Source of the DNA: Rhynchopus sp. YZ270_cl-10
Lineage: Eukaryota; Euglenozoa; Diplonemea; Diplonemida; Diplonemidae
Length of the DNA: 64,000 bases
Reading direction: 5' to 3'
Assembly: GCA_964035575.1 (NCBI GenBank)
Contig: OZ037864.1
Coordinates: 372,001 to 436,000 of the forward strand
Shown: in pieces, positions 45,801 through 51,601 of the stretch
How positions within the stretch are numbered: the first letter of the stretch is position 1
How the letters are laid out: every line of letters begins with the position of its first letter
Program-made: the position numbers and the translations under genes
Notes under the pieces: generated by a model
Told to the model about the DNA's origin: nothing
Database searches by the model: none
The model's input: only the letters and a program-made list of their open reading frames with translations

Positions 45801-48696
45801 ACCACCCAGTGCGCTCAGAGAGAAGGGGGTTCAGCGCATAGGCCTGGCACTGCCCGCCAGATTCGCCTGCAAAGCCGTAGGGGTATGCCATGGTGGCGGG
45901 GATGCTGTTTGTGGTGAATTCGCGTGTTGCGCATTTGTCCGCCCTGTAGAGGTCGAAGTGTGGGTTCATTATGGTCGTGCACTCGCCTGTGGTGTGGATG
46001 CACGTTGAGTCTTCGGAACTCCACCCAAAGTAGTCGCATGCCAGGTCCGCAATGCAGGAGGCTTCGCAGCTCCCAAAGGAGAAGATGTCCTTCGCAGTTG
46101 TCCCCTGCACGCATGAGTAGCCTTCCACCACAACAGTGCGGCTGCAGGTGGCGGGGCGACGCTGCTGCACACAGGACACAGTGCTGCTGGAGTCGTCTGG
46201 GAAGAGGCGGTAGCACTGCTCGCAGTTTGTCGCCTCCGTCAGGGCCGGCAAGGTGTCGAAGCAGTAGCACCCCATCTCGTTGTCGGAGATGTGCTCCCGA
46301 GAGAAGTATTTGTAGCCCTGGCACATCGCATAGCAGAAGCTGTCTTGAGTGATCGCAAACCCGTTGTACAGTCCGTTCGACGCCTTGTACGGACCGGACA
46401 GGGTCGTCGCTGCAGCAAGCGCAGCGCTGTCGTAGCACCCCTTCCATGTCATGACCTCGACAGCCTCGTCAGGCGCACTGCACAGCTTGAAGCAGTGTCC
46501 GTCCATAGAGGGGCAGCTTGCGAAGGTGTTCTCCTCGCCGTTGGGGCTGAAGTACAGCTTTTTGTCGACCATGTCCATCCAACACCCTTTTGGGTAAAGC
46601 AAAGAGTCCAACGGCTGGGTGGCCACTGTGTAGGACAGAAGCAGTGTGTCCGCTGCCGCCTCACACGCCTCTGCAGTCGAAACAAGTGAGCCCGCCTCAC
46701 ACAGCGAGTAGGGTGAGGAGATGAGACTCACGCTCTGGCTTGTCTTCAGGTAGCACACATTCTGCTCCGCCGAAGTGCACACCCCTGTCACCAAGTCAAG
46801 GGAAGATGGCACGGTCAGGTAGAAACACTTCACACACGAACTGTCCGTTGTGTCGATCGTCACTGCACTGCACAACACATCCTGCCTGCACTGTTCCACA
46901 CACAGATCCGCAGACTCGCAGGACGGGCTCGACACACCCGTCGCAGCCACGACATATTGCGTGAGCCCCTGCCCATTGTAGAAGCAGCACTGCTCTGTTG
47001 CGTTGAGCGTCATCACCGAGGTGAAGGAATACAACGAGCATATCGTGTCTGCGGCACAGTCTTCGGAGAAGTCAAGCCCGAGGCGTGTTGTGGGGGTTGC
47101 GATGAAAGTTGTGCAGTCGAGGGACGTTGTGTTGTACTCCACTGCGACGCAGTCGCGCAGCTGTGTGCACAGTTTACTGCAACGTTCGAACGTGGCTGCC
47201 GTCAGGACAGTGCCTCCTGTGGACACGGCACAGCAAGCTAGCAGCGTGTGTACGGTGTCGGCCTCTGGCACTGCATCGTCTCTCACGAAACACTCTGCAT
47301 TGTCAGGTGAGCTCAGCACATAGGACGGCAGCACACCAGACCCAGTCCCTGTGGAGCGCTGCAGGTAGAACGGCAGATCCGAAGGCCGTGTGTCTGGTAC
47401 AAACACCCTGCACATCGCAGTCGTTCCTAGCTTAGGGGAGGTGCCCCTCGACAGCTCATACCCAGTGCACGATGCACCCAACGTATCGCACGTCCCCCGA
47501 CACCGACTCTCCGGCTCGCCAAGCGAAACCATTATCAAAAAGTAGTAAGAGTTGATAAACTGTCTGCCCCTAATGTCCACGCAGACGCCATTCCCCAAGG
47601 AGGTGTAGGTGTGTGCCACTTCAAGAAGACTGCTGTCGGCGCATGGTGGTCTGGCGCATGGCTGCGACCCTCCGTCACATGCGGCTGTGACAAAATGCGA
47701 ACAGCACTCCCCTCCAGAGAGGTATGCGTACGGAGCCGATGCAGGACACTCATAGCAGGCAGTCTCGGCTTCGCTGTTGGCACAGAGCGAGCAGATCCCT
47801 AGGGACGAGGAGAGCATCTTCGAGATGGCCATGCTGCCGCAGTCCTCCCCATCGCATGTATGCAATCCGTCGAAGACTGGCACTGAGGTCAGGGTCAGGT
47901 CCGTGAGCGCCACGGTGTCGACGTAGGTGACGCCGTTCTCTGTCCAGTTGAGATACAGACTTTCTGCCGTTGCGTGCACCCCAGCAGCGTTCCCATCGAC
48001 AGTATGCGCCTGGGTAGGGGAGATGACCAGCACCGCAAAGCCACGCTCACCTAGCGAAGCATAACGCCGCCCCCACTCAATCCAGAAGGTCCCGTAGAGG
48101 TAGCACAACTCCTGTGAGGTGGTCGACAGCACCGTCGCGGAATATGCCGTCACATCGCCGAAGGGCGCACCGTAGTTCTGGTTGTCGAGCCACACCTGGT
48201 CGAGGAAGATGCTGTCTGACAGCGTCCCTTCCACAGTCGCGACAACGACGCACGACGGCGAGCAGAACGGCAGCACACAGGACGATGCTGAGGAGATGGT
48301 CACGACACCGCTGGTGAGTGTGTAGAGGAAGTCCTCCATGTCTAGCTCGCCTGTGCAGGTGCCGCTGAATTGGAGTGTTGCAGTGTAGTAGAGCATGACC
48401 GTGACGGTGCCTCCTATGCGTTGGCAGAGGCCTGTGTCCTCGCTGTATATGTTCGGCACGTTCATGTACAGCGCAGAGCATGTGCACGTACCATCTGCAT
48501 TGCACACAGCCTCGGGATCGCCAAGCTCCCTGCAAGTGCTGTCCTGACTGCACCACGTCGTCGCACCCCCAGTCGCAAGTGCCGACCCCTCTCTTCCCCC
48601 TTCACTATCCACCTCCACCACATCAAAAGCAAGCAAACAAAACAGTAGCACCAATAATCGTGCTATTCGGTGGCTTGGGTTCGCCACGGTTAACAT
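24811..48696 (-). CDS. Giant multidomain membrane protein, 7,961 aa, single exon, with EGF, IPT and B-box modules
   Basis: One open frame of 23.9 kb. A signal peptide (residues 10-30) leads into about 6,780 mostly extracellular, cysteine-rich residues. These include an EGF-like unit near 45-90, PAN/WSC-like cysteine modules (about 350-900; WKGCYDSAALAAATT near 752), scattered EGF-like units, a run of EGF/laminin-type modules at about 4175-4432, and two IPT/TIG-like Ig folds near 5010-5250 (TPNVSDAPTAGTQILVKGSGF), then further beta-sandwich repeats. A membrane helix at about 6817-6840 starts a C-terminal region of eight or nine helices. Between helices 3 and 4 is a roughly 650-residue loop containing a B-box-type zinc finger (about 7531-7571, CKCCSVEFAIVYCPMCNAYYCQAC...H). 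The last helices (LGFLYSGFRQKWYFWECIIMLRK) recall TRP/polycystin-like domains of protist surface proteins; that is from memory. Likely roles are adhesion or mechanosensing. A CCCCCTCAG acceptor-like site lies six bases before the ATG. Confidence 0.9.
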   Translation of the reverse strand: MLTVANPSHRIARLLVLLFCLLAFDVVEVDSEGGREGSALATGGATTWCSQDSTCRELGDPEAVCNADGTCTCSALYMNVPNIYSEDTGLCQRIGGTVTVMLYYTATLQFSGTCTGELDMEDFLYTLTSGVVTISSASSCVLPFCSPSCVVVATVEGTLSDSIFLDQVWLDNQNYGAPFGDVTAYSATVLSTTSQELCYLYGTFWIEWGRRYASLGERGFAVLVISPTQAHTVDGNAAGVHATAESLYLNWTENGVTYVDTVALTDLTLTSVPVFDGLHTCDGEDCGSMAISKMLSSSLGICSLCANSEAETACYECPASAPYAYLSGGECCSHFVTAACDGGSQPCARPPCADSSLLEVAHTYTSLGNGVCVDIRGRQFINSYYFLIMVSLGEPESRCRGTCDTLGASCTGYELSRGTSPKLGTTAMCRVFVPDTRPSDLPFYLQRSTGTGSGVLPSYVLSSPDNAECFVRDDAVPEADTVHTLLACCAVSTGGTVLTAATFERCSKLCTQLRDCVAVEYNTTSLDCTTFIATPTTRLGLDFSEDCAADTICSLYSFTSVMTLNATEQCCFYNGQGLTQYVVAATGVSSPSCESADLCVEQCRQDVLCSAVTIDTTDSSCVKCFYLTVPSSLDLVTGVCTSAEQNVCYLKTSQSVSLISSPYSLCEAGSLVSTAEACEAAADTLLLSYTVATQPLDSLLYPKGCWMDMVDKKLYFSPNGEENTFASCPSMDGHCFKLCSAPDEAVEVMTWKGCYDSAALAAATTLSGPYKASNGLYNGFAITQDSFCYAMCQGYKYFSREHISDNEMGCYCFDTLPALTEATNCEQCYRLFPDDSSSTVSCVQQRRPATCSRTVVVEGYSCVQGTTAKDIFSFGSCEASCIADLACDYFGWSSEDSTCIHTTGECTTIMNPHFDLYRADKCATREFTTNSIPATMAYPYGFAGESGGQCQAYALNPLLSERTGWCGYSVAANLTCARSTDSGRSSPYPYNGACICPANSFCSDVDGLCQTSTVAPQTQTPAGDAPRSLYNVNGDASVVIGEYVGAGHCEDARGYGYYEYTAVLPSDVGNYFGDAYFENLCRSQIDLLALQACGAVGAMYIGRDAGGPKCALVMTQTTSAFESSTIPYTLTRSGTAIDYPVAGNGTAGVMCFTYLGGQCSVADRCGNCTQSGCTVPEGGTRCLAADGSLCVSPCGDVGYRKVCPSAVRQNHSLLDKPTYTREDPAVVETYFTDDHGDAVEYVYLDDAPTCEASGLLPVDTEEDCRRALCSLADVEYYGSIPDVASVDVAIGNLPLGCSVRCETGTGRLCAFSSASFHNASDVGFANYDCKALHSKNTRCICKREKGSIAAQPPSEPCQTSVFEYAIAVTGFGCGGTTATSLNGTELEPHLVEDVSSGAGCRVAACQFFGLEVGNMPRWGGFPIRTVTGLRPPYTGHFPAGYSGYDVGEESSPGGCSAVRPYTDTTAKPYEVWYVPPNVCPGSPPESCTAARGCILHGDGLCRAIKEGYGLCSYEAPCLCQVRHNPIVVAPTAPQAVVEVEETCPMTTDYWGAGIVHLCDPCKAYVDTFARCGSLDATAPTHELVVTVAGGTTWSHAFNAYSLSDNGEDEPRDTSTFIVKKHVSSGRADMGVMVDGEPDMDREQVKLTSSVARYHCRTPPQSEASSTSCTIPACGPFTVSLTAIEGDANVTISICLPPAAVKTCECANAAADGFVRGECAISAVKRQVYYSKTNSEVDVPTVSCECEENFGLMSLSGELDCTKCAEGQFPTFGSLKYDLDVVPACALSCAQCGTVPCGYYNSTTEVCDCLGKLTGAMCDGACASGLYGMFCNESLSTFKHSFEPKFSNLRWQSPPWRVAPNSDVKVTIADVGQRNKISTIRATVAKQLLSSDAEALPDLPAQSSGLIDAAVYAPSPEGMRSDDSTEYLHVFRSNMVTVYLYEDSRFTFVTEELVSEYFASMELSACSDPSVFGELYDRDYDAVLYKTFSSSVSNEKWMVFIKGDIFCGTHPDSGAVFAVDSISNSIENLFDLQWPGMFLDQNMDVQKNGLAPRFPAKCNYENIEADCPLSDSQYTWDAVGAYNGGVLLFRGSSVRVFALNVSYYETRRYFEVYESDIPLFGSLFSDTTISAFTGTEGVFGTDLRIAAYADPTNRNAPTLVFEEYNMYVKFSDSDWSKESTADVLPRIRFPHSLTATAVGVTVVNINNTEYLSVGAGLISGENSLDVIVQVFDDLGRALFLNNDLIYPVLESCGTAMSSDDETAVTTLSSVLTVSATEFAAELTGEERCEPATTATLVGTHRSGVSTSGDTHEFHFDNLAITSPGRYRLAFYHRKSKAVAYSPLIYVTESTCGSSGLAQECTLQCADLAQNPEWTIGECTIPLSGEMQWVRLEIVALQLVELTLDVEVVEPFCNSRGLACTGGASCTLHNVATTFNEEIFCDCHANRQEGFFDQRTNCVTCKIGYSGDSCTTVDLPFVTLERNFPAGEAGHRFLYAHRVQPETLFTTVIDSQQGDADFAVTFVQCPSVYVDNKLTSPLEPAEFVLPCSGRGTCEFSHDTASTSCVCDLGYGGSYCQTECCNGKGTCADDGGCTCVANDVDGHWGPAGTYCKNAECSGTAGSDVYDIDECMKLSADGVFVLCNASGPPADASRQWVSWRGLTAPTANNIEHAALVWTEAETGECSAGQKVFIYATMPKRSSPRLLEDTQTDTAWNNDGLPCNVVLSSSLGDCTNGSSYDTHSKRCLCTESDYVCLLGRCTVATSTAMCDHPAYAIDGKECKTPWRSYGASKQNTLDKDNGFCSCNTEQAPNDVLSAFHCQSGACVSPLADLTYSWSASDFLGTSYNETLLPKELQWTGAAHQNGVYLPTLFYEVASFTQKRALAGEVRSVKITDWLQRAMTGVDTELIGLSFVFVTESNSDDCQPSVGNVSLVLKDTGHRQPERLFFGREREDLSVHQNGQPFYSLYTADSDTSLGANDSDTSRNILRYQKQYWTGEANRDDATCGSGACTCPTEFAFQDPVDYVQIGEYMYFLAVADWEAATGTHGCTSPWEDGFDGEVYQGSREVFYTKGFAVDEKFESAELALPTLESERILGDSVMPDTTADSVASMKVYTRAKELTKMAYNGAEFLVFVSTDMTFADGSKDIIVADTPALWKMTLDDDGHPNLLDILSQEAHFVSYLTRITILGVDHLFFLAQLETPKTYHPTDPQNLGFNKSTINYTYLKLTRLAVWVYRGTDTAPFVMQAAAADNVGPCTAQQSHPSFIYHAGKVYFYFDDGVSGLQLYAWTNGATASVVSLKDNRNDVYLPVLPPLNKGYAKMYSTGEKLIMSLARQTTTPEPVVGGCTPLPGCSAATKLHLYQTTFTCYNESRGNVTLYAVDLSESEVKVDALLDTEELLDPVWITESTNGIFFVGHEGGAKEHGIQLTTTTPAGQAHPTPQFETQERQTLFFMKTGSYETTRVWETDAPMEMSGFVAWGSWVYFWAYDKDELALTYNDTNLDPASSTCYPPGRPQGVVWADDAGTSRYTTVMSGVNVPGYAGCKRTMYRVDAGSTEPEVVIVGTEHDGLSVPHTHCCPSKYPTAFSDASAFPDSTRVAGKMCTIGASDCSTSGEVLGALPKGCLASCAAEVTYPTALPPPFTYYTTANAWGYPHSGWWFTGYQSVWKGLSDVYRIGGFAWRDYWPRIMAVWEVQAVAVRANCEDCMDGFYGERCLQECPYPRTCSAETTQAGCKLPVCSWDNTADVCLPVQCSGSPCSDGVFGNGTCLCTEGRWGIACERTTVNNIRLSSLPVFRYGVSADTSVPLDSVYCVDCPTDASCGEDEWFCGTNNQEPCCGRSPEPLRVAEGNAAVLTFLDVTFPTAEDVYELDEVLLVLKESDGICLDKGATLTVRVFPENHVEGSFLQLVDGETLEAGFTVSLAASIPTLTAVGTSHRDLLTPTRDGKEWHVLLDTAYLQQSFSGLSNITLALTVEGSCRLMFTSREYQDTWREDCTNTCGGGNRGIKNESFTVSVAEDTALLVVTFRDPSVVPVTVSVPIIDVRQEPTVLKSVTKADLAAVSEGTVPIEIEDTLTNAASCTQTTKGSHEICDVFVPVTASFAIVTGLVYSQTASYNLTTTWVPLGAYAANALLGDCLTHSRYGLGSWSGTVCHECAARFSGESCADSVTLTCNETNCPAHRGACDWDPLSGGIFQKCNCLAGYSGVNCQLNCSRDGVGDQGCNGHGDCTELGTCVCDLDSKGGYWDGEHCDVCLARIFGANCDKTECLCSRHGTCDTTSEDGRCVEGSCKDSWSGDYCDVCTGYGSSCSVSCDDAACVNGYCAGNGSCVCDALHYKADAASECTVHCETCNDHGACAPLGSYLSHPCVCDGNWDSATNCSTCLDSHYGPTCTEECHCNLHGNCNDAGECACFQSSSTGFWSGTYCGVCTTGYSGDDCKTEESSTGTPQLGKAYSIISSESMNKAVPTGTALGAILHTNTIVIDEVKAAANSTDVPPTRSRAGLYKLLSDAQRVTATHEILLASAGERLSTEKVLLLDVWGKLLSPSFSFAGHHKGQVALHTATGSGVLLGVGVQGLFHNAGLFYAIVSDTTWPYIARFWATYNSACELCLSTIDDETFPLTQSAPAGEANCLTQICTRGQQVIRSGNRAAVVLEYIDTKNIRIRDDKNQPVVVSSSDVRPLQSVKLLDIEGAASVAVVDYSHVIDVGACILLLMKTDSVGLVSYHLSYVTTNDPDVIIQPPFAYQLTRFTTVTLLSTYVEDATVTILVMGTSTQGHIMQRYYFAKDGSGFYVFKQVLTIRPSICTVYSCNVLEKVVMTGALAAETDDFPSSSALLFVRVTLATEEDGEGNAYAVERLDMNHLKDTEDEEHLDLPYIRDTWCTKYATSEACEAGSCVWATFVDGTTSCAARRYGLIASTGRLHGIGGTGLDIETARMYLCIGAANSTVPSAVYKFDLKTFDMELSREMGFGTSSTDVEMIVAATVDPIRRALLVVTHTQRVAVALINMYDVSSITPNVSDAPTAGTQILVKGSGFSNYASIAGDGPSCLISNTAVVGKFVPVSKLSDPDFDTATYDLDNSGELAIVCKSAQPPTYTECVWSRLEVSMSVTDERWTETNTPLQRIDTPLVLSLVTRGAAWLYPHAMTVPTTANTIEDDAARAVVLEADIEVVGPTGSYNGDARLSDPRLVQLVSTGPFNMSTTIVVSGAGFVETSYTKCLINNTLSPGTFLSNLKMLCSQPVESVPVPFTTTVEVTMDGQMFSTKANSAVPYFAVGEVAALSAFVLCTITPCPLLDDDDAYVPIVKSASRVTLEPIAATLLDSIGTYVGGVWSKHDGVTVDEGTVTLILPAGLALASGSVVTKNVVAGRVVFDSVTVVTPAAGTYTVTVRYAKDSMRLVQNVDMRIEVGDATGTHFAVSPPSYSDNRDILYPQPSIRVVDIALKSVVNSQWAVHAELDQSTLPSQFLSDTGEPLILLTGHIAEVNVLNETYSFSALRLFTTALQGRNTQYQTDSIGHYTELFFNVTFTVKDIATGLAVPALSQQTHRFYLVDCSADYVGSNNLAWVEPEERYYASTEPRYIKGWKYLPIKSYYCVEREASTKALRRVVKASFLDSCTLACPASGVLLPSMYTVQPALCCGLDCADPDDQVCNTTYTSRTATGEVLPLPSQEQQSTTGFNESLIVYYVRDIGDAAEIGVWNLERDMGPAVATDHPYDTALTRQATVTVLTKNNSLSNGLRLSLTGEAGLLENELNRDDYTYKLCMYSDAVWNRASLLRANKEVVIAGKTIGDVNDWQYGDTVKRIRSDGDIDTKLRIAYIDNSTGLNGWLGAYVGRNKEIYSLKQGVEFTATQTLTLSVRPLLTAVDSRGDQLASLVSGATIPELTIDGVTQSGEFTQSAKDGYYEFGEITMPYPAKGTYNVFLSSSDRLVASKVLTFTITEGLPDHVSFDTPKTYWSNSVEGVPTTTLTNYRDLTIQPRFRLLDAAENTVTDFPSKNEVFVRIRSISPWPRCLAEKDRTNDTNPGMWGYESREVMGVCDWNTPGFTNTTAAAESLRRNNDPLFGSDGIAAYGTTGRASLNLWAKDTEYYDVVFMFYGSGLDLNGYTLHDLVLPTLTTTQCSANCNSKVCTYQPAVLETNAPDVVSRFNPHLYGQQLVVFGDYYDFAQSGSPNSSLRMEISFTLDNVQFSCEVPVGLRDPCSIDVTIPTCGYYCLNLYPPLLFTTDADRFACCNNGFRADGTTPCPNAVSSRMAAALQSSSSTLTSPSRTTVKVATSCSAGLSCADSLSRSESLAGPARVGTAAQLGVKSSDTIATFKSTATTDTLVFNITVKDRTGSDLHTLDTSTRDRIVRVYLERKSGAEWIGPDTCTTDCLRHQVGNTVCAEGSACVVYKNSLAENITSDTVVVSNGVGQLFLELTHPVSTTYGVKVVDISTHSVLPACSGPLLDASGVDLGTGKFLQETGANLPYVDSLFCVDAAYNQYAKTFVISGGVPHKMTWGSAPPSNISNSDTINKEYVIQIVDIAGNVLSADDIVDADGVPQTLMVNIESTIPQFAGDLGQALFDKRGEDFTVERIRQLQAEACAYTLLEGANGQVEFGKEAVATELRLTLASFKIWNGMQCTLNFSASTSPNTAVGEGMNLNNNRDTSEMAVTVTPNSCCDTTDVPCALFAYTFELGCYYNAFSQAKSGPNNPSTTSTSPLFQVTEASRYQCLFECGTCEEGTTCYGTGKILSTSGFYREPVSYKALSCKGSSNCAGGDVYPGIGSSTPLSVLRKGDEVRGNQQCSEGSEGPFCGVCKKTATEAAPNGYAKSQKTCAKCASKAMNYFFLCLGVVVILIVILVMVATNLQTGEIVRETSKLSTMLKMLMNHIQVIALSSSFAVQWGDMVSDMFSVGENASPSATVLSVSCISDLSYYTLYVGWMILPIVVIVVPGLIVLFIQLKRQLKEKGKEGDLALKEKPPECQSIYHWAYDWSVNEADKESLHQNLREYHEMPSYKKKQHKLNLEVKSCINPRNIPDLASLGHQDSFPHVNETHQVTKLQGIHVNTTKDHTVEDMETRWETEFTQGSYGCWLCQRCCVLEQLFPTGGVGRVGVRGQYSELIAGKWYTCDVASHFPSETLLHHLFQADLLVACLSRLRLLRTLEARFIKAGRRMIEEDVSAAASELFGPDGTDGAVTKLETKEREKCFNFAVATLPPYPIPQHKPFNFPRLEEAGTGGVSKPGMQVTVNLDNNITFAKYSTQLISLKTRVDEAVAHMLIYTDADKKGADNSVGLVDDFLRAENVSSAGNNSIFMYARTDLVLGTINEYTSGTDPITPPRSPKGGQELSTNIALPTAFSCENIVPKWYLEAEFDYLLKEQKDMDDKPKKNPLKFLTLEGRSPQTAGLGTPEDGVLDQRSTLFKGKLKEALLPVHGGKQESAAFTLTDVSSFVPYDQLYAAARLRRMSDKINEWKSRGYPEDEIKRKLTSNLDVQDASLVNGQDWKKKLEKVNNLFSEKDASRARTSQWDDGDQDFSEIKSKKRIQKLDRELEVIQPCKCCSVEFAIVYCPMCNAYYCQACDRSLHWHGPRRNHQRVVPQPRRSPLTEAGYKVQLRLTDIYTVTVIIVIFLIYPSLMREVVVMLSCTVNICTSEDKCDSYLEEDASVDCSVSPYPVFQSLSVAALFLYGLGLPLLAYLRIRKHRNALRTKAVLSTLGFLYSGFRQKWYFWECIIMLRKMFLIIIIVTLTRYPSYQLYASMWLMAVFTLLNVLVKPFKYAKLWHLENLSLVSITITYNVALIYLDEPSSVAKAFVNWGIFLLTIVVFAVFLYHILTEFRNEVFQRVQEEVGGTEVSCDTLGKYLTKNWKAVKPNVLLNAKERIQRELESNMRRRWQEASNHQRRGDGGQAVMSHSQDLGGTLTPAGEMGFWMEYYASTESRAERFLSIQQLGRGYGGTRAAVVRSRGATLTEVEMSEMWSNIFDTRTV

Positions 48697-50513
48697 TTAA
48701 ATCTGAGGGGGTTCCAATCACGTAATGCCCTGGGAAGGATGAAGGATGAAGGATGGTGGTGATGGTTTGGGAGAGACTAAAAGACGTGGGAAGAAGGGGG
48801 AGGGGTGCGTTTTATTCCAGATGGTTCCTCCCATGGTTTTCTGGCAGTTTTTCTCCCTGTTCTGTTTCTTTTTTTCAAAAAAAAAAAGAAGAAAAAATGG
48901 CGGCATCAAATGAACGCGAGTTCGAGATGCAAAAGAAATGTGAAAAGCGACGTTTGCAGCACTTCAGCAAAAGGCTCTACATTGAGGGAAAATACACAAA
49001 ACACAACACACCACAACATCACAGGGGCTAAGGGCTATGTTCTGCGCAAGAATTGCCCTCACAAGACATCCACAACACAACACAACAACACAACACACAC
49101 TCGATACAGTCACAGAGATGATAAAAATGAAAGCGACAAACTACACCAAAAAACATAGATGGCAGTCCTGTCGAGTCAGCTGGAGTTTCCTGAAAATCTG
49201 AGATCCCGACCGACTTTTGCGACTTTTAAAAAAATCAAAATAATCGGCACAGAAGAGAAAGGAACAGAAGAAAAATCTCGGTTCAAGTCTGACCAACTAG
49301 GCCGGACTACTATCTCTAGATAAAAACAAAAGTTTTTTTTTTCTCAAAAAAAAAAAAAAATGTGAAGAACGGACTCGAATCATGAACATACATCGAGACT
49401 TGCATATTATACTAAAAAAATGCCACTCAAAACAAAAAAAATGCAAACATGACCACTAAGCTTCGCTATGCTTGGACACTATAAAGACCTCACCTGGGGG
49501 AAATTTTGAACCACCTTCACGGTTCAACTCATATGAGAAGCTGCCAAGACAGCTGCTGAAAAAAGAAAAATAAAAACTTGGGCATCACAGAGTTGCTGGT
49601 GAAACTCTGTTGTCTTGGGGAGGGGGGGTTGCACTACACCTGCATTCCTCATCTGCACTATTTGCGACACACATGCTTGGAGAATGGACGCAAAAGACGT
49701 GGCTGCACTCAGAGTGACGTTACTCACCGATTCAGCGACGTTTCCTTCGTCAGCTCTCTATCCAGCGTAGTGGATGAACGCAAACATCGTTTGTGTGGAG
49801 GGACACAGGGGATGTGCGTGAGATGTACCTGATATATGTTCACCAGACAGACTCCGTACACAAACGCCACCTATAAAGGTAGGGATGTTGGGAAGCAACA
49901 ACCCCTTTTGCCTTGAGTGTGGCAGAGATGAGACAAATTCTGGTCTGACAAAAAAAATCAAAAAAAAAAAAGCAAAAAAAAACCACACAAACATGTTACC
50001 AAAACTACCCATACTGCAGGGCATTTTTCCTCTTCGCAGCCGTTCACTCGATATTGAAAATTCAAAATACCAAAAAAAAATAAGGTCCTGACGATGGTAC
50101 ACTGTCTGGACAAGAGTCAACACCTTCTTCGATACTGGACACGTGTGATTTTATCCCAACCTCGCAGGAGAAGTGCCCTAGAGAGTGAGAGAGATAGAGA
50201 GTGAGAGACCATCGCCTCCGGAAAAAAGGAGAGCCAAAGATTGTTAACACTTTGTCACCCATAGTGGGGGTTGTTAACGGCTAATATCAAGCATTGACAA
50301 AAAAGGGGGGAGGGAGGAGAAATCTTGAAAGATGAATGTGCATCTCTCACACACATCAGGAAAGCAAAATAAAAAGAAAAAGTGTGAGTCCGTAAACTGA
50401 TACATAAATGCAAAGTATCCGCCAGATTTAAGAGTGCAAAAAGCTGGTCGGCGTACAACAAAGAAAAAACCTAGATGTTACAACGAGTCAGTTGGCTTTC
50501 AGAAAGGGAAAAA

Positions 50514-50560
50514 ATGGAAGGCAAAAACGTCTCACCGGACATCGGCGGACACTGGGGTGG
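50514..50560 (+). repeat. Dispersed repeat motif B
   Basis: AATGGAAGGCAAAAACGTCT followed by CACCGGACATCGGCGGACAC; degenerate first half, good second half. Confidence 0.45.
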
Positions 50561-50655
50561 GGGGATTTTATTTTGAAAATAAAGTAGAAATTTTAATCTG
50601 TTATCAATCAGACACCAAAAAAGAACGCTGGAAAAAACTGCACTGGGGGGGGTTT

Positions 50656-50694
50656 GTAAGATGAACGTAAACCTCGCTTGGCCACCTTTAAAAC
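50656..50694 (+). repeat. Dispersed repeat motif A, good copy
   Basis: GTAAGATGAACGTAAACCTC followed by GCTTGGCCACCTTTAAAA. Confidence 0.6.
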
Positions 50695-50726
50695 AGACAC
50701 ATACACCAGGGGCTCCGCTACCGTAT

Positions 50727-51020
50727 AAAGTTCTGTTGCGGCGCAACAGAAGTCTGAAAAAAAGGAAAAAAAAAAAAAAAAAAAAAAATCCCATGGTGTT
50801 GAACCACGGGAATACCATGGGAACTGGGTTGCTGACCGCACCATCCAGGCTGTACCTCAATTTTTTTTTTGCCTGCGGCGCCATTTTTCCTTTTTTGCTC
50901 CGCAAAAAAGGATTCGATGTGTGACTCTGTGCTGAAAAAGCTAGATTTTTACACCGTGCCCTAAATTTTTTTTCGCCTGCGGCGCCATTTGTTTGATTTT
51001 TTTTGCTCCGCAAAAAAAAA
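50727..51020. repeat. Cluster of short palindromes and a duplicated GC-core/poly-T unit
   Basis: At 50727-50748 there is a palindrome TTCTGTTGCGGCGCAACAGA. CCATGG-containing inverted repeats lie near 50790-50825. A unit made of poly-T, GCCTGCGGCGCCATTT, poly-T, then GCTCCGC and poly-A occurs twice, starting near 50858 and 50963 (about 105 bp apart). Each unit's end (TTTTTTGCTCCGCAAAAAA) is a hairpin by itself. Confidence 0.6.
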
Positions 51021-51601
51021 AATACAGCTCCCAATGTCCCTGGTCAGCAGGGCTGAAAAATTTTTGGGCACAAAAACAGCTGACCCCCCAATCTTGAAAT
51101 CTGAATTCCTGGATAAGACACTGGCGCAGGGTGAAAAAAAACCCCCGCAACAGAACTCAAAAAAAATCTGAAAACGTAGCGGAGGGGCTGACATACACAC
51201 AAAAAAAAAAAAAGGCAAAAAAGAAACGTTGCAAGAAGCGAATATGCTCCTCTGGGTTATGGATTTTTTTTCGTTATTTCCCCTTATTTTGAGACGGAGG
51301 GGAGTAAAGCTAGGAGTGCGATTTTTTTTCTTTTGATATTTTTTAATTTTGGGAACGAGAAGCCGTGGGGATAGAGCGAATCAATGTTTTTTTTCTCTGT
51401 CAGAAACAAAGCAACGAGGGTACCACGGCTTTCAAAAAGGAGCAGACAAAAAAAAAGGTTGGTATAGATGATGCACTTCACCTTTTTTTTCCAAAATCTT
51501 CAAAAGATGTGAAAACTTCACACAATGCAACGCCATTTTTCTTCTTATCTCGCAATTCCTTTTTCCCTTGGACAGAGGTCTTCTCTCTCTCTCTCTTACA
51601 T

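Larger units (their letters stand above)
48697..51601. other. Long intergenic region, no supported gene
   Basis: It holds the acceptor-like site (AG at 48703-48704) and pyrimidine-rich stretches of the giant gene. It also has motif A copies (50325-50350 weak, 50656-50694 good), motif B at 50514-50560 and a cluster of palindromes and repeats at 50727-51020. Poly-A/T runs abound. No credible protein is seen. Confidence 0.6.

Noticed and set aside
24811-48696. Plus-strand frames of 100-390 codons opposite the giant gene.
   Set aside because: They are frequent because coding GC is high and the opposing frame is stop-poor; none has a recognisable domain.
49283-49310. GGTTCAAGTCTGACC resembles a tRNA T-arm.
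   Set aside because: No matching D-arm, anticodon stem or acceptor stem could be built around it. No other tRNA candidates were found.
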